Shown here in pieces: positions 8,408 through 16,989 of a DNA stretch of 64,000 nt. Position 1 is the first letter of the stretch, and each line of letters opens with the position of its first letter. The position numbers and the translations under genes are program-made. The DNA is from Streptomyces monomycini. GTDB taxonomy: Bacteria > Actinomycetota > Actinomycetes > Streptomycetales > Streptomycetaceae. The stretch spans positions 186,001 to 250,000 of the forward strand of contig NZ_JAFIQY010000001.1 of assembly GCF_022271435.1 (NCBI RefSeq), in the 5' to 3' direction. The notes beneath the pieces were generated by a model. The model had not been told where the DNA came from, did no database searches, and saw only the letters and a program-made list of their open reading frames with translations.

Positions 8408-8515
8408 GTCACCTGCTGTTCGGCCGGGGCCATCCGCCGTCCGGCCCGGGTCACCCGCTGACCGGCCGCATGTCACCCGTTGACCGGCCGCGTGTCATCA
8501 GCTGTCCGGCCACGT
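8408..8515. repeat. Five tandem 21-22-bp repeats
   Basis: Units start at 8408, 8429, 8450, 8472 and 8494 (lengths 21, 21, 22, 22, 22). The shared pattern is GTCAcC-GCTG-CCGGCC; units 3 and 4 are nearly identical. The array begins just after the hydrolase stop and overlaps the last codons of the convergent acetyltransferase gene. No function is evident; it could serve as a weak bidirectional terminator or be a slippage product. Confidence 0.7.
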
Positions 8516-9058
8516 CCGTTGCGCCGCCGGCCGCGTCGCACGGTAGACATAGTGCGCGCGACCGGCGGCGGGGCTGTCCGGTTCGAGTTCACCTTCGGCG
8601 ACACGGCACAGTCCGGCCTTCTCCAGGGCCCGCCAGGAAGCCCGGTTGGCGACCGGTACGGGGATCAGGACGGCCGGTGCGTACGGATGGTCGCGCCACG
8701 TCGCCCGGAGGACGGCCCGGATCATGCGCGGGCCGTGCCCCCGCCCCGCCTGTTCCGGATCGCCGATGAGGTAGTCGAGGGTCATCGTCTCGCCGGTCAC
8801 CTCGGTGACGGCGGCCAACTCGTCCCGGTAGGCGGGGTAGTCGGCGAACCGGGACCGCTGGGCCAGGCCGAGGGGGCGGCCGTCGAGGAGGACGAGCAGG
8901 TCCTCGGCGGGCTCCTCGCCCCTGGCCACCGGGCCGAAGTCGCGCGCCACGCCCTGCTCCGAGGTGTCGTGGTTCCACCACCGGGCCACGTGCGGCTGCG
9001 CCAGCCAGTGCCGCAGGAGCGGGAAGTCCGCCTCGGTGACCCGTCGCCAAGTGATCAT
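8498..9058 (-). CDS. AAC(6')-type aminoglycoside N-acetyltransferase-like GNAT protein
   Basis: The product is 186 aa, GNAT fold. The N-terminus (TEADFPLLRHWLAQPHVARW) and the middle (LDYLIGDPEQAGRGHGPRMI, acetyl-CoA pyrophosphate loop GRGHG) align well with the AAC(6')-Ib group. That group also has the WL-x-HVxxWW pattern and an NRASWRALEKAGL-like segment. The family acetylates the 6'-amine of aminoglycosides, or siderophore amines in more distant relatives. Its ATG overlaps the stop of the upstream AAC(3)-like gene (ATGA), so the two are co-translated. An alternative is the siderophore IucB-like subgroup, which shares this fold. Confidence 0.75.
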   Translation of the reverse strand: MITWRRVTEADFPLLRHWLAQPHVARWWNHDTSEQGVARDFGPVARGEEPAEDLLVLLDGRPLGLAQRSRFADYPAYRDELAAVTEVTGETMTLDYLIGDPEQAGRGHGPRMIRAVLRATWRDHPYAPAVLIPVPVANRASWRALEKAGLCRVAEGELEPDSPAAGRAHYVYRATRPAAQRTWPDS

Positions 9059-9921
9059 TTGCCGGGCCGCCGTCCCCGGCCCAGCTTCTCCTCCATCCAG
9101 GCCACACCGAAGTCCACCACGTCACGGGCTTCGAAGAGATGACTGTCGGCCGCTCCGACCGTCCCCCTGCGGCCGATGCCCGCGGCGCGCATGTCCCGTC
9201 CGATGATCTCGAAGGCTTCCGTCCCTTCGGGCACGAGGGCGGAGTAGTCGAACGCCCCGTTCTCCGAGTCGATGTCGTGGAACCGCCGCCAGACCCGTTC
9301 CCCGTCGACGAGGATCGGCTGCTCGTAGTCCACGAACCGCTTGCCGGGCGCTTCGGCCAGGGCCTCGGCGTGGTGCAGGAGCGTGAGCGCGTCCAGCGGG
9401 GCGCCCAGCAGAAGTACCCGGCCGCCCATCGCGACCAGCCGTGCCAACGGGCTGTCCGTGCCGTGCGGGTCGTCCCACGGGTGGTCAGCCGTCAATGTGG
9501 TGGCCGCCGCGCCGAGCGCCGCGAAGCTCGCGTCGGGATGGCGGCTGCGGACGGCTCCGGGCCAACGGCGCAGCGCTTCCGGAAGGCGGCCGTTGTTGTG
9601 GTCCGCCTCGCTCAGCGCGGGGTCGTACGCCGGGTGTTCGGCCCGCAGGGCATCCTGCCAGGCCTGCGGCCAGTCGGTGAAGTCGTACGGCGGGGCGTCG
9701 TTCCAGCCGCAGGTCACCATCAGGGTTCCGCGCTCGCCCACGACGTCGCGGAGGGCGCCGATGACCGTCTCCGGGCCGCCTGACACGTAGCCGATGGCGG
9801 ACATCTGCGTATGGAACATCACGGTGTCGCCGTCGCCGAGGCCGAGCGCGGTCAGGTCCCGGGCGAGGCGGGTACGGGTGACGGGGCCGTCGGAGCGCTT
9901 GAGCAAGGCGAGTTCGTCCAT
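9055..9921 (-). CDS. Aminoglycoside 3-N-acetyltransferase family protein
   Basis: The product is 288 aa and close to full length for the AAC(3) antibiotic acetyltransferase family. Hallmarks are VMFHTQMSAIGYVSGGPETV (residues 33-52), TLMVTCGWNDAPPYD, GRLPEALRRWPGAVRSRHPD and GGRVLLLGAPLDALTLLHHAE with the conserved histidines. The reaction is acetyl-CoA-dependent N-acetylation of the 3-amine of the 2-deoxystreptamine ring. The ATG at 9921 lacks a ribosome site and has TACCTT 7 nt upstream, so it may be leaderless. It forms a coupled operon with the AAC(6')-like gene. Together they look like a resistance module, possibly self-resistance or an inherited environmental one. Confidence 0.85.
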   Translation of the reverse strand: MDELALLKRSDGPVTRTRLARDLTALGLGDGDTVMFHTQMSAIGYVSGGPETVIGALRDVVGERGTLMVTCGWNDAPPYDFTDWPQAWQDALRAEHPAYDPALSEADHNNGRLPEALRRWPGAVRSRHPDASFAALGAAATTLTADHPWDDPHGTDSPLARLVAMGGRVLLLGAPLDALTLLHHAEALAEAPGKRFVDYEQPILVDGERVWRRFHDIDSENGAFDYSALVPEGTEAFEIIGRDMRAAGIGRRGTVGAADSHLFEARDVVDFGVAWMEEKLGRGRRPGK

Positions 9922-9988
9922 GGACGGGAAGGTAGCCGTCGCCCCCGGTCCACGACACCGTTTTTCTCCGCGAGCCCCCGGGCGCCGG

Positions 9989-10924
9989 TCAGTTGCCGGG
10001 CCGCCCGGCGGACACCCCGCCCTTCCCCTCGCCCCCCTCCCCCTCCTCAACTCCCTTTCCTTCCTCGTCCTCCGCCCCTTCCGTGTCAGCGCGGGGCAGC
10101 ACCACGACACCCCACGTGACCATGACCGCCGCGACCCCTTCGAGGACCAGCCACCAGCCGGTGCGCACCCGCTCCCCGTACACCACCATCCCGAGGGCCA
10201 GGCTGACCAGCGCCTCGCCCAAGGTGAGTGCGGGCTGCGACGCCACCAGCGGGCCGGACTCCATGGCGTTGGCGAGCAGGAACAGCGCGCACCCGCCCGC
10301 CGCGACGAAGGCGTACGTCTGCCAACTGGCGAAGAACGCGCCGGGCCCGTGCCGGGCGAAGATGTCGGTCGCCGCCTTCATCAGCGTCGCGGTCAAGGCG
10401 TACCCGATCGCGGAGGCGGAGCTGAACAGGGCCGCACGGGCCTTGCCGCGGGGCCTCGGCAGGGCGGCCACCACGCAGGCGGCCATGACGCCCCCGGAGA
10501 CGAGCAGCGTCAGCACCCACTTCCCGGCGGGTACGTCGGTGCCGCCGCCGTGCGGTGCCGCCGCGGCCAGCCCCAGCCCGAGCCCGGCGGCCACCGCGAC
10601 CGAGGCCGCCCAGCCGGCCGCGGGCAGCCGCCGCCGTGCCACCGCACTGGCGATGAGCAGCGTGAACGGGAGCTCGGTGACAAGGATGGGCTGCACCAGT
10701 GACAGCGAACCCAGCGTCAGCGCCAGGGCCTGGCACGCCGCGGCGCCGACGATGACGGCGATCCCACCCAGCCACGCCGGGCTGCGCAGCAGATGCCGGA
10801 AGAGCCGGACGCTGAAGGCGTCGCCCGGCGGCACCTTGCGTGCCGCGATCCGCTGGAGCACGGTGCCCGTGGCGTTGGCCACGGCCGTCAGCAGGGCGAA
10901 CAGCGCGGAGAGCACAGCTGGCAC
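9989..10924 (-). CDS. DMT-superfamily (EamA/NIPA-like) membrane transporter
   Basis: The product is 311 aa from GTG 10924, with AGGAG 6 nt upstream. About nine to ten hydrophobic helices occupy residues 1-275, in two homologous halves typical of drug/metabolite transporters (LTAVANATGTVLQRIAARK, VQPILVTELPFTLLIA, SQPALTLGEALVSLALGM). The tail is highly charged and low in complexity (Glu/Gly/Lys repeats). The pattern of Q in helix 3 and the LQ-A start resemble the NIPA/magnesium-like DMT subgroup; the substrate is not known. It is not obviously in an operon with the neighbouring acetyltransferase genes. Confidence 0.8.
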   Translation of the reverse strand: MPAVLSALFALLTAVANATGTVLQRIAARKVPPGDAFSVRLFRHLLRSPAWLGGIAVIVGAAACQALALTLGSLSLVQPILVTELPFTLLIASAVARRRLPAAGWAASVAVAAGLGLGLAAAAPHGGGTDVPAGKWVLTLLVSGGVMAACVVAALPRPRGKARAALFSSASAIGYALTATLMKAATDIFARHGPGAFFASWQTYAFVAAGGCALFLLANAMESGPLVASQPALTLGEALVSLALGMVVYGERVRTGWWLVLEGVAAVMVTWGVVVLPRADTEGAEDEEGKGVEEGEGGEGKGGVSAGRPGN

Positions 10925-11257
10925 AAGAGCTCCTGCGGTCCGGCGCGGCGGTCACCGGCCGCCGCTGCCCCCACGGTGCCAGATCCGCCGCCCGGCCCGG
11001 AACCGCACCACCGCGCGCCCCGGGCCCGCGCCCCCGCGCCCACCGGACGGCCTCGTCCGCCGGGCTTTCTGCGGCTCCCGCCACTAGCGACCTGACCTGC
11101 AATTATGCGGTCCCTGAGGGCCATCCGGGCAGTTGTGTTGCGCCGGCCGGGGGGTTTCGCCGGTGAATCACCCGTTCGCAGCTTTTTGCGGCTTGATACG
11201 TGCTGTGAGGCTGGAAGGACTGAAGGTGACCGTCCCCACCACCGAGGAGAGAACTCC
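10925..11257. other. Divergent intergenic region without a gene
   Basis: This 333-bp region lies between the transporter and the 64-aa membrane protein. It must hold promoters for both. An AT-rich patch near 11098-11108 (CAATTATGCG) and one near 11193-11205 are the only candidate promoter elements. No clear repeat was seen. Confidence 0.4.
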
Positions 11258-11452
11258 ATGATTCTGTCCATCTCCGGCGTCGTTCTGCTCGGCATCATCG
11301 TCTTCCTGTTCTTCCGCAAGGACGGGCTCAAGGTGTCCCACGCCCTGGTCTGCGCCCTGTTCGGCTTCTACCTCGCGGGTTCCGCGATCGCCCCGAGCAT
11401 CAAGGCCGGCGGGGCGAGCCTGGCCAACCTCCTGGGCGGCATCAAACTCTGA
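11258..11452 (+). CDS. Small 64-aa membrane protein
   Basis: The product is 64 aa, from ATG 11258 with GAGGAGA upstream. One hydrophobic helix spans residues 2-20 (LSISGVVLLGIIVFLFF), followed by a basic turn (RKDGLKVSH) and a second hydrophobic stretch (ALVCALFGFYLAGSAIA). The end is small and Gly/Ala-rich. It precedes the FtsK-like ATPase gene at 11557 on the same strand. I recognise the pairing as common in Streptomyces chromosomes and reminiscent of conjugation-spread (Spd/TraA-like) small membrane proteins, but the function is unproven. Confidence 0.75.
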   Translation: MILSISGVVLLGIIVFLFFRKDGLKVSHALVCALFGFYLAGSAIAPSIKAGGASLANLLGGIKL

Positions 11453-11556
11453 CCTCCGGTCCTCTTCCCCCTTGCGCCCCGCCTGGCGGGCGGCATCCGG
11501 TCGCCCGCGGTCCCCGGAGGGTGGAGCGGCTACCGCACGATCCCCCAGGAGATGAT

Positions 11557-13386
11557 GTGGCCCGGCGTCCACTGCCCCGCATCCTGACCGACAGTGCGCC
11601 GATCGCGCGCGGGCGCGAGTTCGCGCGGACCGCGGCGGACGGCGCGGCCGACGTGTTCCATCCGCTGATCACCATCAGCCGCGGGCTGCGCCGGCTGCTG
11701 GCCGCCGGACGCCGGCGCTGGTCCGCCACGCCCAAGGAGCGGCGCGGCTCCCTGCTGTTCGTCGCCGCCGGCAGCGTCCTGGCCGTGGCGCTCGTCCCGT
11801 ACGGGCCCGTGCTCGCGCTGGTCACGGTGATGGCAGCGGCGGCGTGGGCGGGCCGGGAGCAGCCGGCCGAGGAGCCCGCCGCCGGTCCGGGGGAGGCGGA
11901 GACCGGCCGCCTGCAAGCGCTGTACGAGGCGCTGGTGCCGTACTTCGCGATCGAGGGTGATCCCAGCCCCCTGTACGCCCACGACGGGGACTGGGAGAGC
12001 GCCTTCACCGAGTACGCCTTCGACGAGGCCGGGCGCCCGGCCCGGCTGACGCTGCGCTACCCGGCGTACTTCACCGACGGCGACGCGGCGTCCCGGGCCC
12101 GTATCGAGCAGGTGCTGTACGCCAAGTCGGGGCGCGGCAGGGAGTACCGCTTCGCGTGGGACGAGGAGTCGAACCAGCTGACGCTGGCGGTGCTGCCGCC
12201 GCTGCCGGCCGACATCGCGGCGCAGCGGTTCGTGACGACGCACGGCGAGACCGTCCTCGGGTTCACCGACCCCGAAGCCGTCCAGCGGACGCTGCCGGTG
12301 GAGGCCGGTGACGAGACCCGGGACGTGCCGCCCGTCGTGTGGCGGACCGGTCTGCGCTCGACCGAGCCGCACCTGCTCGTGCTGGGGCAGCCGGGGGCCG
12401 GCACCACGACACTGCTGCGGTCCATCGCGCTGCAGGCCCTGCCGTACGGCGACGTCCTGGTGATCGACGGCGGCGGGACCGGCGAGTACGCGTGTCTGGC
12501 GGGACGGACCGGTGTCATGGGCGTCGAGTCCGGGCTGTCGGGCGCGCTGGCGACGCTGGAGTGGGCGGCGCACGAGACCGAGCGGCGGCTGATCACCGCC
12601 AACCGGGCGCGGCAGGCCGGGCGGCAGGCCCCGGACGACATCCGCTGGCCGCTGTGGATCATTTTGGACCGGCCCTCCGCGCTGGCCCATCTCGCGGTGG
12701 CCGAGGGGCGGGACGACCCGCAGAACCTGCTGCACGTGCCGTTGCGGCACGGCCGGGCGGCCTACGTCACGGTGGTGGTGGCCGACCAGCTCGACAGTGC
12801 CGGGCTGCTGAGCGAGCCGGTGCTGACGCACACGCGGGCCAGGGTCGTACTGGGACCGGCCACGCCGGAGGACGTGCAGGCGGTACTCGGCGCGCCGCCG
12901 CACACCACACCAGCTGCCGACGTACCGCCGGGGCGCGGCTACGCGCGGCTGGGCACCGGACCGGTGCTCCGCCTCCAGGTCCCGGCCACACCCGACCCGT
13001 ACGACGACGCCACGAGCGAGGCGCACCGGCAGGCCGTACTGGACCTGCTTCCGGAACCGGCGGCCTCGGTGGAGGAGGACGCGACCGAAGACCTGAGCGC
13101 GGCAGCCGGCCTGGCCAGGGCGGACGCCGCGGACGGGACGGACGAAACCGTCGCGGGCGGGGTGGACAGCGCCGTCACCGGCGGGATGGACAACACCGTC
13201 ACGGGCGGGACGGATGGTGTCGTCGCGGGCGCGGAGGGCGGAACCGTCGCGGGTGGTGCCGTCGGGGTCGACGTCCTGTTCGGCGCCGTCGGCCCGGCCG
13301 CGCCGGCCGGCTCCGAGGCGGTCACCGAGCCGTCCGGGCCGGCGCCGGCACACCGTACGGTCGACGCGGGGCGCGCGGAGGGCTGA
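11557..13386 (+). CDS. FtsK/SpoIIIE-related membrane ATPase-like protein
   Basis: The product is 609 aa, from GTG 11557 preceded by AGGAG and 5 nt; a GTG at 11521 is less well placed. Two transmembrane helices lie near residues 48-85. A linker follows, then a P-loop domain with GQPGAGTTTLL (about 276-286) and a DVLVIDGGGTGEYA Walker B-like segment (about 302-315). Later parts (WPLWIILDRPSALAHL, RARVVLGPATPEDVQAVLG) resemble the nucleotide-binding core of FtsK/TraB translocases. The usual long DNA-binding gamma domain is absent. The C-terminus carries octapeptide repeats. DNA or protein translocation at the membrane is inferred from family resemblance only. Confidence 0.7.
   Translation: MARRPLPRILTDSAPIARGREFARTAADGAADVFHPLITISRGLRRLLAAGRRRWSATPKERRGSLLFVAAGSVLAVALVPYGPVLALVTVMAAAAWAGREQPAEEPAAGPGEAETGRLQALYEALVPYFAIEGDPSPLYAHDGDWESAFTEYAFDEAGRPARLTLRYPAYFTDGDAASRARIEQVLYAKSGRGREYRFAWDEESNQLTLAVLPPLPADIAAQRFVTTHGETVLGFTDPEAVQRTLPVEAGDETRDVPPVVWRTGLRSTEPHLLVLGQPGAGTTTLLRSIALQALPYGDVLVIDGGGTGEYACLAGRTGVMGVESGLSGALATLEWAAHETERRLITANRARQAGRQAPDDIRWPLWIILDRPSALAHLAVAEGRDDPQNLLHVPLRHGRAAYVTVVVADQLDSAGLLSEPVLTHTRARVVLGPATPEDVQAVLGAPPHTTPAADVPPGRGYARLGTGPVLRLQVPATPDPYDDATSEAHRQAVLDLLPEPAASVEEDATEDLSAAAGLARADAADGTDETVAGGVDSAVTGGMDNTVTGGTDGVVAGAEGGTVAGGAVGVDVLFGAVGPAAPAGSEAVTEPSGPAPAHRTVDAGRAEG
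13141..13260 (+). repeat. Five in-frame 24-bp repeats (octapeptides)
   Basis: Inside the FtsK-like gene, five 24-nt units encode DETVAGGV, DSAVTGGM, DNTVTGGT, DGVVAGAE and GGTVAGGA. They form a low-complexity Gly/Val/Thr tail after the ATPase domain. Copy number is likely to vary between strains. Confidence 0.8.
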
Positions 13387-13428
13387 GCTTCGCCAGGCGC
13401 GGGGCAGCTGAAGCTTCTTGCAGGCCGG

Positions 13429-13782
13429 TCAGCGACCGCGCCTCAGCCGCGCCGCCCAGTGGCCGGCTCCCCGCCGTACGCGGCGCGGACGCCGCTGGTA
13501 CGACCGGCCCTCCGCCGCGCTCGCCGCCCCGCTCCCGCCGGGGCTCCGTCCCCAGGGGCCGTCAGGCGACAGGGCCGGTGCCGTACGTTCCGCCTGGGCC
13601 CGGATCTCCAGGTGCGACTCGTGAGCCGTGACGCGGAACGCCTCCTCGTACGAGGCCAGGGCCCCGCTCATGGCCCCGCCGGCGAGGCCCCGGCGGCGGA
13701 TGTGCACGGCCAGCCACGTGCAGCCGCCCAGAGCCGCGGCGAAGAAGCCCATGATGATCAGTAACGGCAGGGTCGCGTCCAT
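13429..13782 (-). CDS. Small membrane protein with basic tail
   Basis: The product is 117 aa, starting at ATG 13782. One N-terminal transmembrane helix (LPLLIIMGFFAAALGGCTWL) is followed by RRRGLAGGAMSGALASYEEAF, a short amphipathic stretch and a C-terminal third dominated by arginine. The frame has typical codon bias up to about residue 75, weaker after that. Similar short conserved proteins exist in Streptomyces without known function. It is convergent with the FtsK-like gene and divergent from the HAD-like gene. Confidence 0.6.
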   Translation of the reverse strand: MDATLPLLIIMGFFAAALGGCTWLAVHIRRRGLAGGAMSGALASYEEAFRVTAHESHLEIRAQAERTAPALSPDGPWGRSPGGSGAASAAEGRSYQRRPRRVRRGAGHWAARLRRGR

Positions 13783-13870
13783 GGTCACGACCCTACTGGG
13801 CCACGCGGTGCACCATCCCGGGCCGCCCGTGCCCCGGCGGGAGCCGGAGCGGTCCCGGTACCGTGCCCCC

Positions 13871-14413
13871 GTGATCGATCCCCGGCTTCCCCTCCTCTTC
13901 CTCGACGTCGACGGCCCCCTCATCCCCTTCGGGGCGTCCCCGCGACAGCTTCCCGGCGGGTACCCGACGTACGGCCCGGGGCGGCGGCAGCCCCGGGGAG
14001 CCGGCACGAACCCGCTGCTCAGCAGGATCGATCCGGCCCACGGCCCCCGGCTGTCGGCCCTGCCGTGCGCGCTGGTGTGGGCGACGACGTGGATGTCCGA
14101 CGCGAACGACTGCGTCGCACCGTGGCTCGGCCTGCCGGAACTCCCGGTGGTGAGCTGGCCGGAGCCGTCCGAGGGGGGCGGAGCGGGGCGGGTGCACGGG
14201 AAGACCCGCGTCCTTGTCGACTGGGCCGCCGGGCGTCCGTTCGCCTGGGTCGACGACGAGATCACCGACGCCGACCGGACATGCGTGGCGGCACACCATC
14301 CGGGGCGCGCCCTCCTCCATCACGTGGATGCCCGACGAGGCCTCGGGGAGGCGGACTTCGCCGCCCTCGACCAGTGGCTACGGACCGGCCTACCGGCACG
14401 AGGCGACCACTGA
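13871..14413 (+). CDS. HAD-like domain protein
   Basis: The product is 180 aa from GTG 13871. The N-terminal LLFLDVDGPLIPFG matches HAD motif I (DxDG), WATTWMSDAN could be motif II, and AWVDDEITDAD the acidic motif near the C-terminus. This is the pattern of the small secretory/HAD-domain proteins common in actinobacteria. A phosphatase-like activity is possible; the substrate is unknown. There is no ribosome site; TACCGT lies 6 nt before the GTG, so leaderless translation is possible. The 3' end is convergent with the MocR gene. Confidence 0.75.
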   Translation: MIDPRLPLLFLDVDGPLIPFGASPRQLPGGYPTYGPGRRQPRGAGTNPLLSRIDPAHGPRLSALPCALVWATTWMSDANDCVAPWLGLPELPVVSWPEPSEGGGAGRVHGKTRVLVDWAAGRPFAWVDDEITDADRTCVAAHHPGRALLHHVDARRGLGEADFAALDQWLRTGLPARGDH

Positions 14414-14442
14414 CCACACCCGGGGACCGCGCACGCGCCCCC

Positions 14443-15945
14443 TCACGCCACGAAGCTGTGCGGCGTCTCCACCTCTCCGGCGGCCGTCCCGGACGCCACG
14501 TGCTGTGCGGCGGCGGCCAGCCGGGACGCGGCCTCGTCGGCCACGGCTCCGCTGACGGTGAAGGGCAGCCGGACGAACCCTTCGAACGCGCCGTCCACGC
14601 CGAACCGCGGCCCCGAGGGCACCCGTACGCCGAGCCGCTCCCCCGCCTCCGCGATCCGCGAGCCGGACAGGCCGCCGGTCCGGGCCCACAGGGTGAGGCC
14701 ACCGGCGGGCACACTGAACTCCCAGTCGGGCAGGTGGCGGCGGAGCGCGGCGACGATCGCGTCGCGGTTCTCGCGGGCCTGGTCGCGGCGGATCCGCACG
14801 GCCTGCTCCCAGCCGTCGCCCTCCAGGAGCGAGACGATGGCGAGCTGTTCGAGGACCGGCGAGCCGAGGTCGGCGAAGGCGCGGGCGGCGACGAGGCTGC
14901 GGATGAGGTCGGGGGCGGCCCGGACCCAGCCGATGCGCATCCCCGCCCAGAACGCCTTGCTGACGGAGCCGACCGTGATGACGTTGCTGCCCGCCGGGTC
15001 GAAGGCGCAGACGGGCCGCGGCATCTCGACGTCGTCCAGGCGGAGTTCGGCCATGGTCTCGTCGACGACGAGGACCGTACCGGCGGCGCGGGCGGCGTCC
15101 ACCAGGCGCCGGCGCTGGTCCTCGGTGGCGAGGGTGCCGGTCGGGTTGTGGAAGTCGGCGACGACGTACGCCATCCGGGGCGCGGCGTCCCGCATGACCT
15201 GGCGCCAGGCCGGGACGTCCCAGCCGGCGAGGCGGTCGGTGAGGGCGACGGGGACGAGCCGGGCGCCGGCGTCGCGCATCAGCTGGAGGATGTTGGCGTA
15301 CGACGGGGAGTCGACCGCGACCCGTTCGCCGGGCCGGGTGATCTGCCGGCAGAGGGCGGCCACCGCGCCCATGGCGCCGGTGGTGACCATGATCTGTTCG
15401 GGCATCGTGGGGATGCCGCGGGCGGTGTAGCGGTCGGCGAGCGCCTGGCGCAGGGCCGGGAGGCCGGCCGGGTAGTCGCCGTGGGTGTGCGCGTACAGCG
15501 GGAGGTGTTCCATGGCGCCCTGCACGCCGCGCGTCAGCCAGGGCTCGGGGGCCGGGAGGGCCGCGCAGCCGAGGTCGATCATGGAGCTGGCCGCCTCCGG
15601 GGGCAGCGGTTCCAGGCCGCGGGTGGGCAGCGGGTTGCCCGCGGGGACGGCGGTCCAGCTGCCGGAGCCGCGGCGGGACTCCAGGAAGCCTTCGGCGCGC
15701 AGCGCTTCGTAGGCCGCGGCGACGGTGGTGCGGCTGACGGACAGCGCGGCGGCCAGTTCGCGTTCGGCCGGGAGGCGGGCGGCGACCGGCACCCGGCCTT
15801 CCAGGACGAGGAGGCGGACGCCGTCCGCGAGGCCGCGGTAGGCGGGGATGCGGCGGCCGGCCGGCGCCACGGCGTCGCGGGTGTCCTGCGACCGGAGCAG
15901 CCGGGCGAGTTGCGACGCCCCCACTGCTGAAGTCCACTGCGCCAT
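14443..15945 (-). CDS. MocR-family regulator (GntR HTH plus aminotransferase domain)
   Basis: The product is 500 aa, starting at ATG 15945 with AAGGTGGA upstream. An N-terminal GntR winged helix (RLPAERELAAALSVSRTTVA, AYEALRAEGFL) occupies about residues 45-110. A linker leads to a fold-type I PLP domain with DYPAGLPALRQALADRY, ADFHNPTGT, VVDETMAEL and the PLP-binding lysine in TVGSVSKAFWAG. MocR proteins sense PLP or amino compounds and activate or repress a divergent gene. Here the divergent partner is the YczE membrane protein, an arrangement seen widely in Streptomyces. Confidence 0.9.
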   Translation of the reverse strand: MAQWTSAVGASQLARLLRSQDTRDAVAPAGRRIPAYRGLADGVRLLVLEGRVPVAARLPAERELAAALSVSRTTVAAAYEALRAEGFLESRRGSGSWTAVPAGNPLPTRGLEPLPPEAASSMIDLGCAALPAPEPWLTRGVQGAMEHLPLYAHTHGDYPAGLPALRQALADRYTARGIPTMPEQIMVTTGAMGAVAALCRQITRPGERVAVDSPSYANILQLMRDAGARLVPVALTDRLAGWDVPAWRQVMRDAAPRMAYVVADFHNPTGTLATEDQRRRLVDAARAAGTVLVVDETMAELRLDDVEMPRPVCAFDPAGSNVITVGSVSKAFWAGMRIGWVRAAPDLIRSLVAARAFADLGSPVLEQLAIVSLLEGDGWEQAVRIRRDQARENRDAIVAALRRHLPDWEFSVPAGGLTLWARTGGLSGSRIAEAGERLGVRVPSGPRFGVDGAFEGFVRLPFTVSGAVADEAASRLAAAAQHVASGTAAGEVETPHSFVA

Positions 15946-15967
15946 CGTAAGCAGTCCACCTTTCCCG

Positions 15968-16025
15968 GATTGGCCCTGGAAACTGATCATCTCCGAGCCA
16001 CAGAGTGTCACGCGCCAGTCCAATC
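15968..16025. promoter_or_regulatory. Inverted repeat between mocR and yczE genes
   Basis: GATTGG (15968-15973, followed by CCCTGG) pairs with CCAATC (16020-16025, preceded by CCAGT). The arms lie 46 bp apart in the divergent promoter region. MocR regulators usually bind repeated sites in such regions, so this is a candidate, not a proven, operator. Confidence 0.35.
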
Positions 16026-16072
16026 ATGCCAGGAGGGGGAAGGTCTTGTTCAGCACACGGAGGTCCGGCGCC

Positions 16073-16783
16073 GTGGAGGGCGCGAGTGACAGCGAGGTGG
16101 ACGCGGCGTCCGGACGCCGCGCGGACCCCACGCCCGCCCGGCGGCTGCCGCGCCGCCTCGTCCACCTCTACACCGGACTGGTCCTGTACGGCCTCAGCAT
16201 GGGCCTGCAGTTGCGTGCCGGGCTCGGCCTGGAGCCGTGGAGCGTCCTCAACCAGGGCATCTCCCGGCACGTCGGCCTGTCGATCGGCACCGTCACGATC
16301 GTCTCGGGCGCGCTGATCCTGCTGCTGTGGATCCCGCTGCGGCAGCGTCCCGGACTCGGGACGGTCTCCAACGCCGTGCTGCTCGGCCTGGTGATGGACG
16401 CGACGCTCGGCCTCGTACCGGAGATCACCACGCTCGCCGTCCGCATCCCCTTGCTCGCCTTCGCGATCCTGCTGAACGGCATGGCGACGGGGCTCTACAT
16501 CTCCGCCCGCTTCGGGCCCGGCCCGCGGGACGGGCTGATGACCGGCCTGCACCGCCGTACGGGGCGGCCGCTGCGGCTCGTGCGGACGTGTATCGAGGTC
16601 GCCGTGCTCACCGTCGGCTTCCTCCTCGGGGGCTCGGTGGGCGTGGGCACCGTGCTGTACGCGCTGGCCATCGGGCCGCTGGCCCAGTTCTCGCTGCGTT
16701 TCTTCACGATCGGCGGGCAGCGCGGGCGCGTGGTGGCGTCGTCCGAGCCGGCTCCCGCCTCCGCGCCCGCGCCGCTCTCCTGA
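16073..16783 (+). CDS. YczE-family integral membrane protein
   Basis: The product is 236 aa from GTG 16073, with GGAGG 9 nt upstream. A TTG at 16046 behind AGGAGG is an alternative that adds 9 residues. After a polar, Ala/Arg-rich head there are five to six hydrophobic helices beginning at LVHLYTGLVLYGLSMGLQL. Family motifs LGLEPWSVLNQGIS and FGPGPRDGLMTGLHRRTG are clear. YczE proteins are thought to be membrane transport or sensing components paired with MocR regulators. The divergent MocR gene supports that. Confidence 0.85.
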   Translation: MEGASDSEVDAASGRRADPTPARRLPRRLVHLYTGLVLYGLSMGLQLRAGLGLEPWSVLNQGISRHVGLSIGTVTIVSGALILLLWIPLRQRPGLGTVSNAVLLGLVMDATLGLVPEITTLAVRIPLLAFAILLNGMATGLYISARFGPGPRDGLMTGLHRRTGRPLRLVRTCIEVAVLTVGFLLGGSVGVGTVLYALAIGPLAQFSLRFFTIGGQRGRVVASSEPAPASAPAPLS

Positions 16784-16989
16784 CTCCCCCGCCCCTCGGA
16801 CTCCCGCCCCTCGGGCTCCCGTCCCTTCGCCGCTCCTCCGAGGGCAACTCCCTTACCCTTGTACCGATTTATCACCTCACGCCCCCGCCCCCGACCGCGC
16901 CAACTGTTACGCTCGCCCTCTCAATCACCCCTCTGACCTGGCCTTTTGCTGCCCGGCGTCGAGGGGTGCAGCAACCGAGGGGAGCGACT

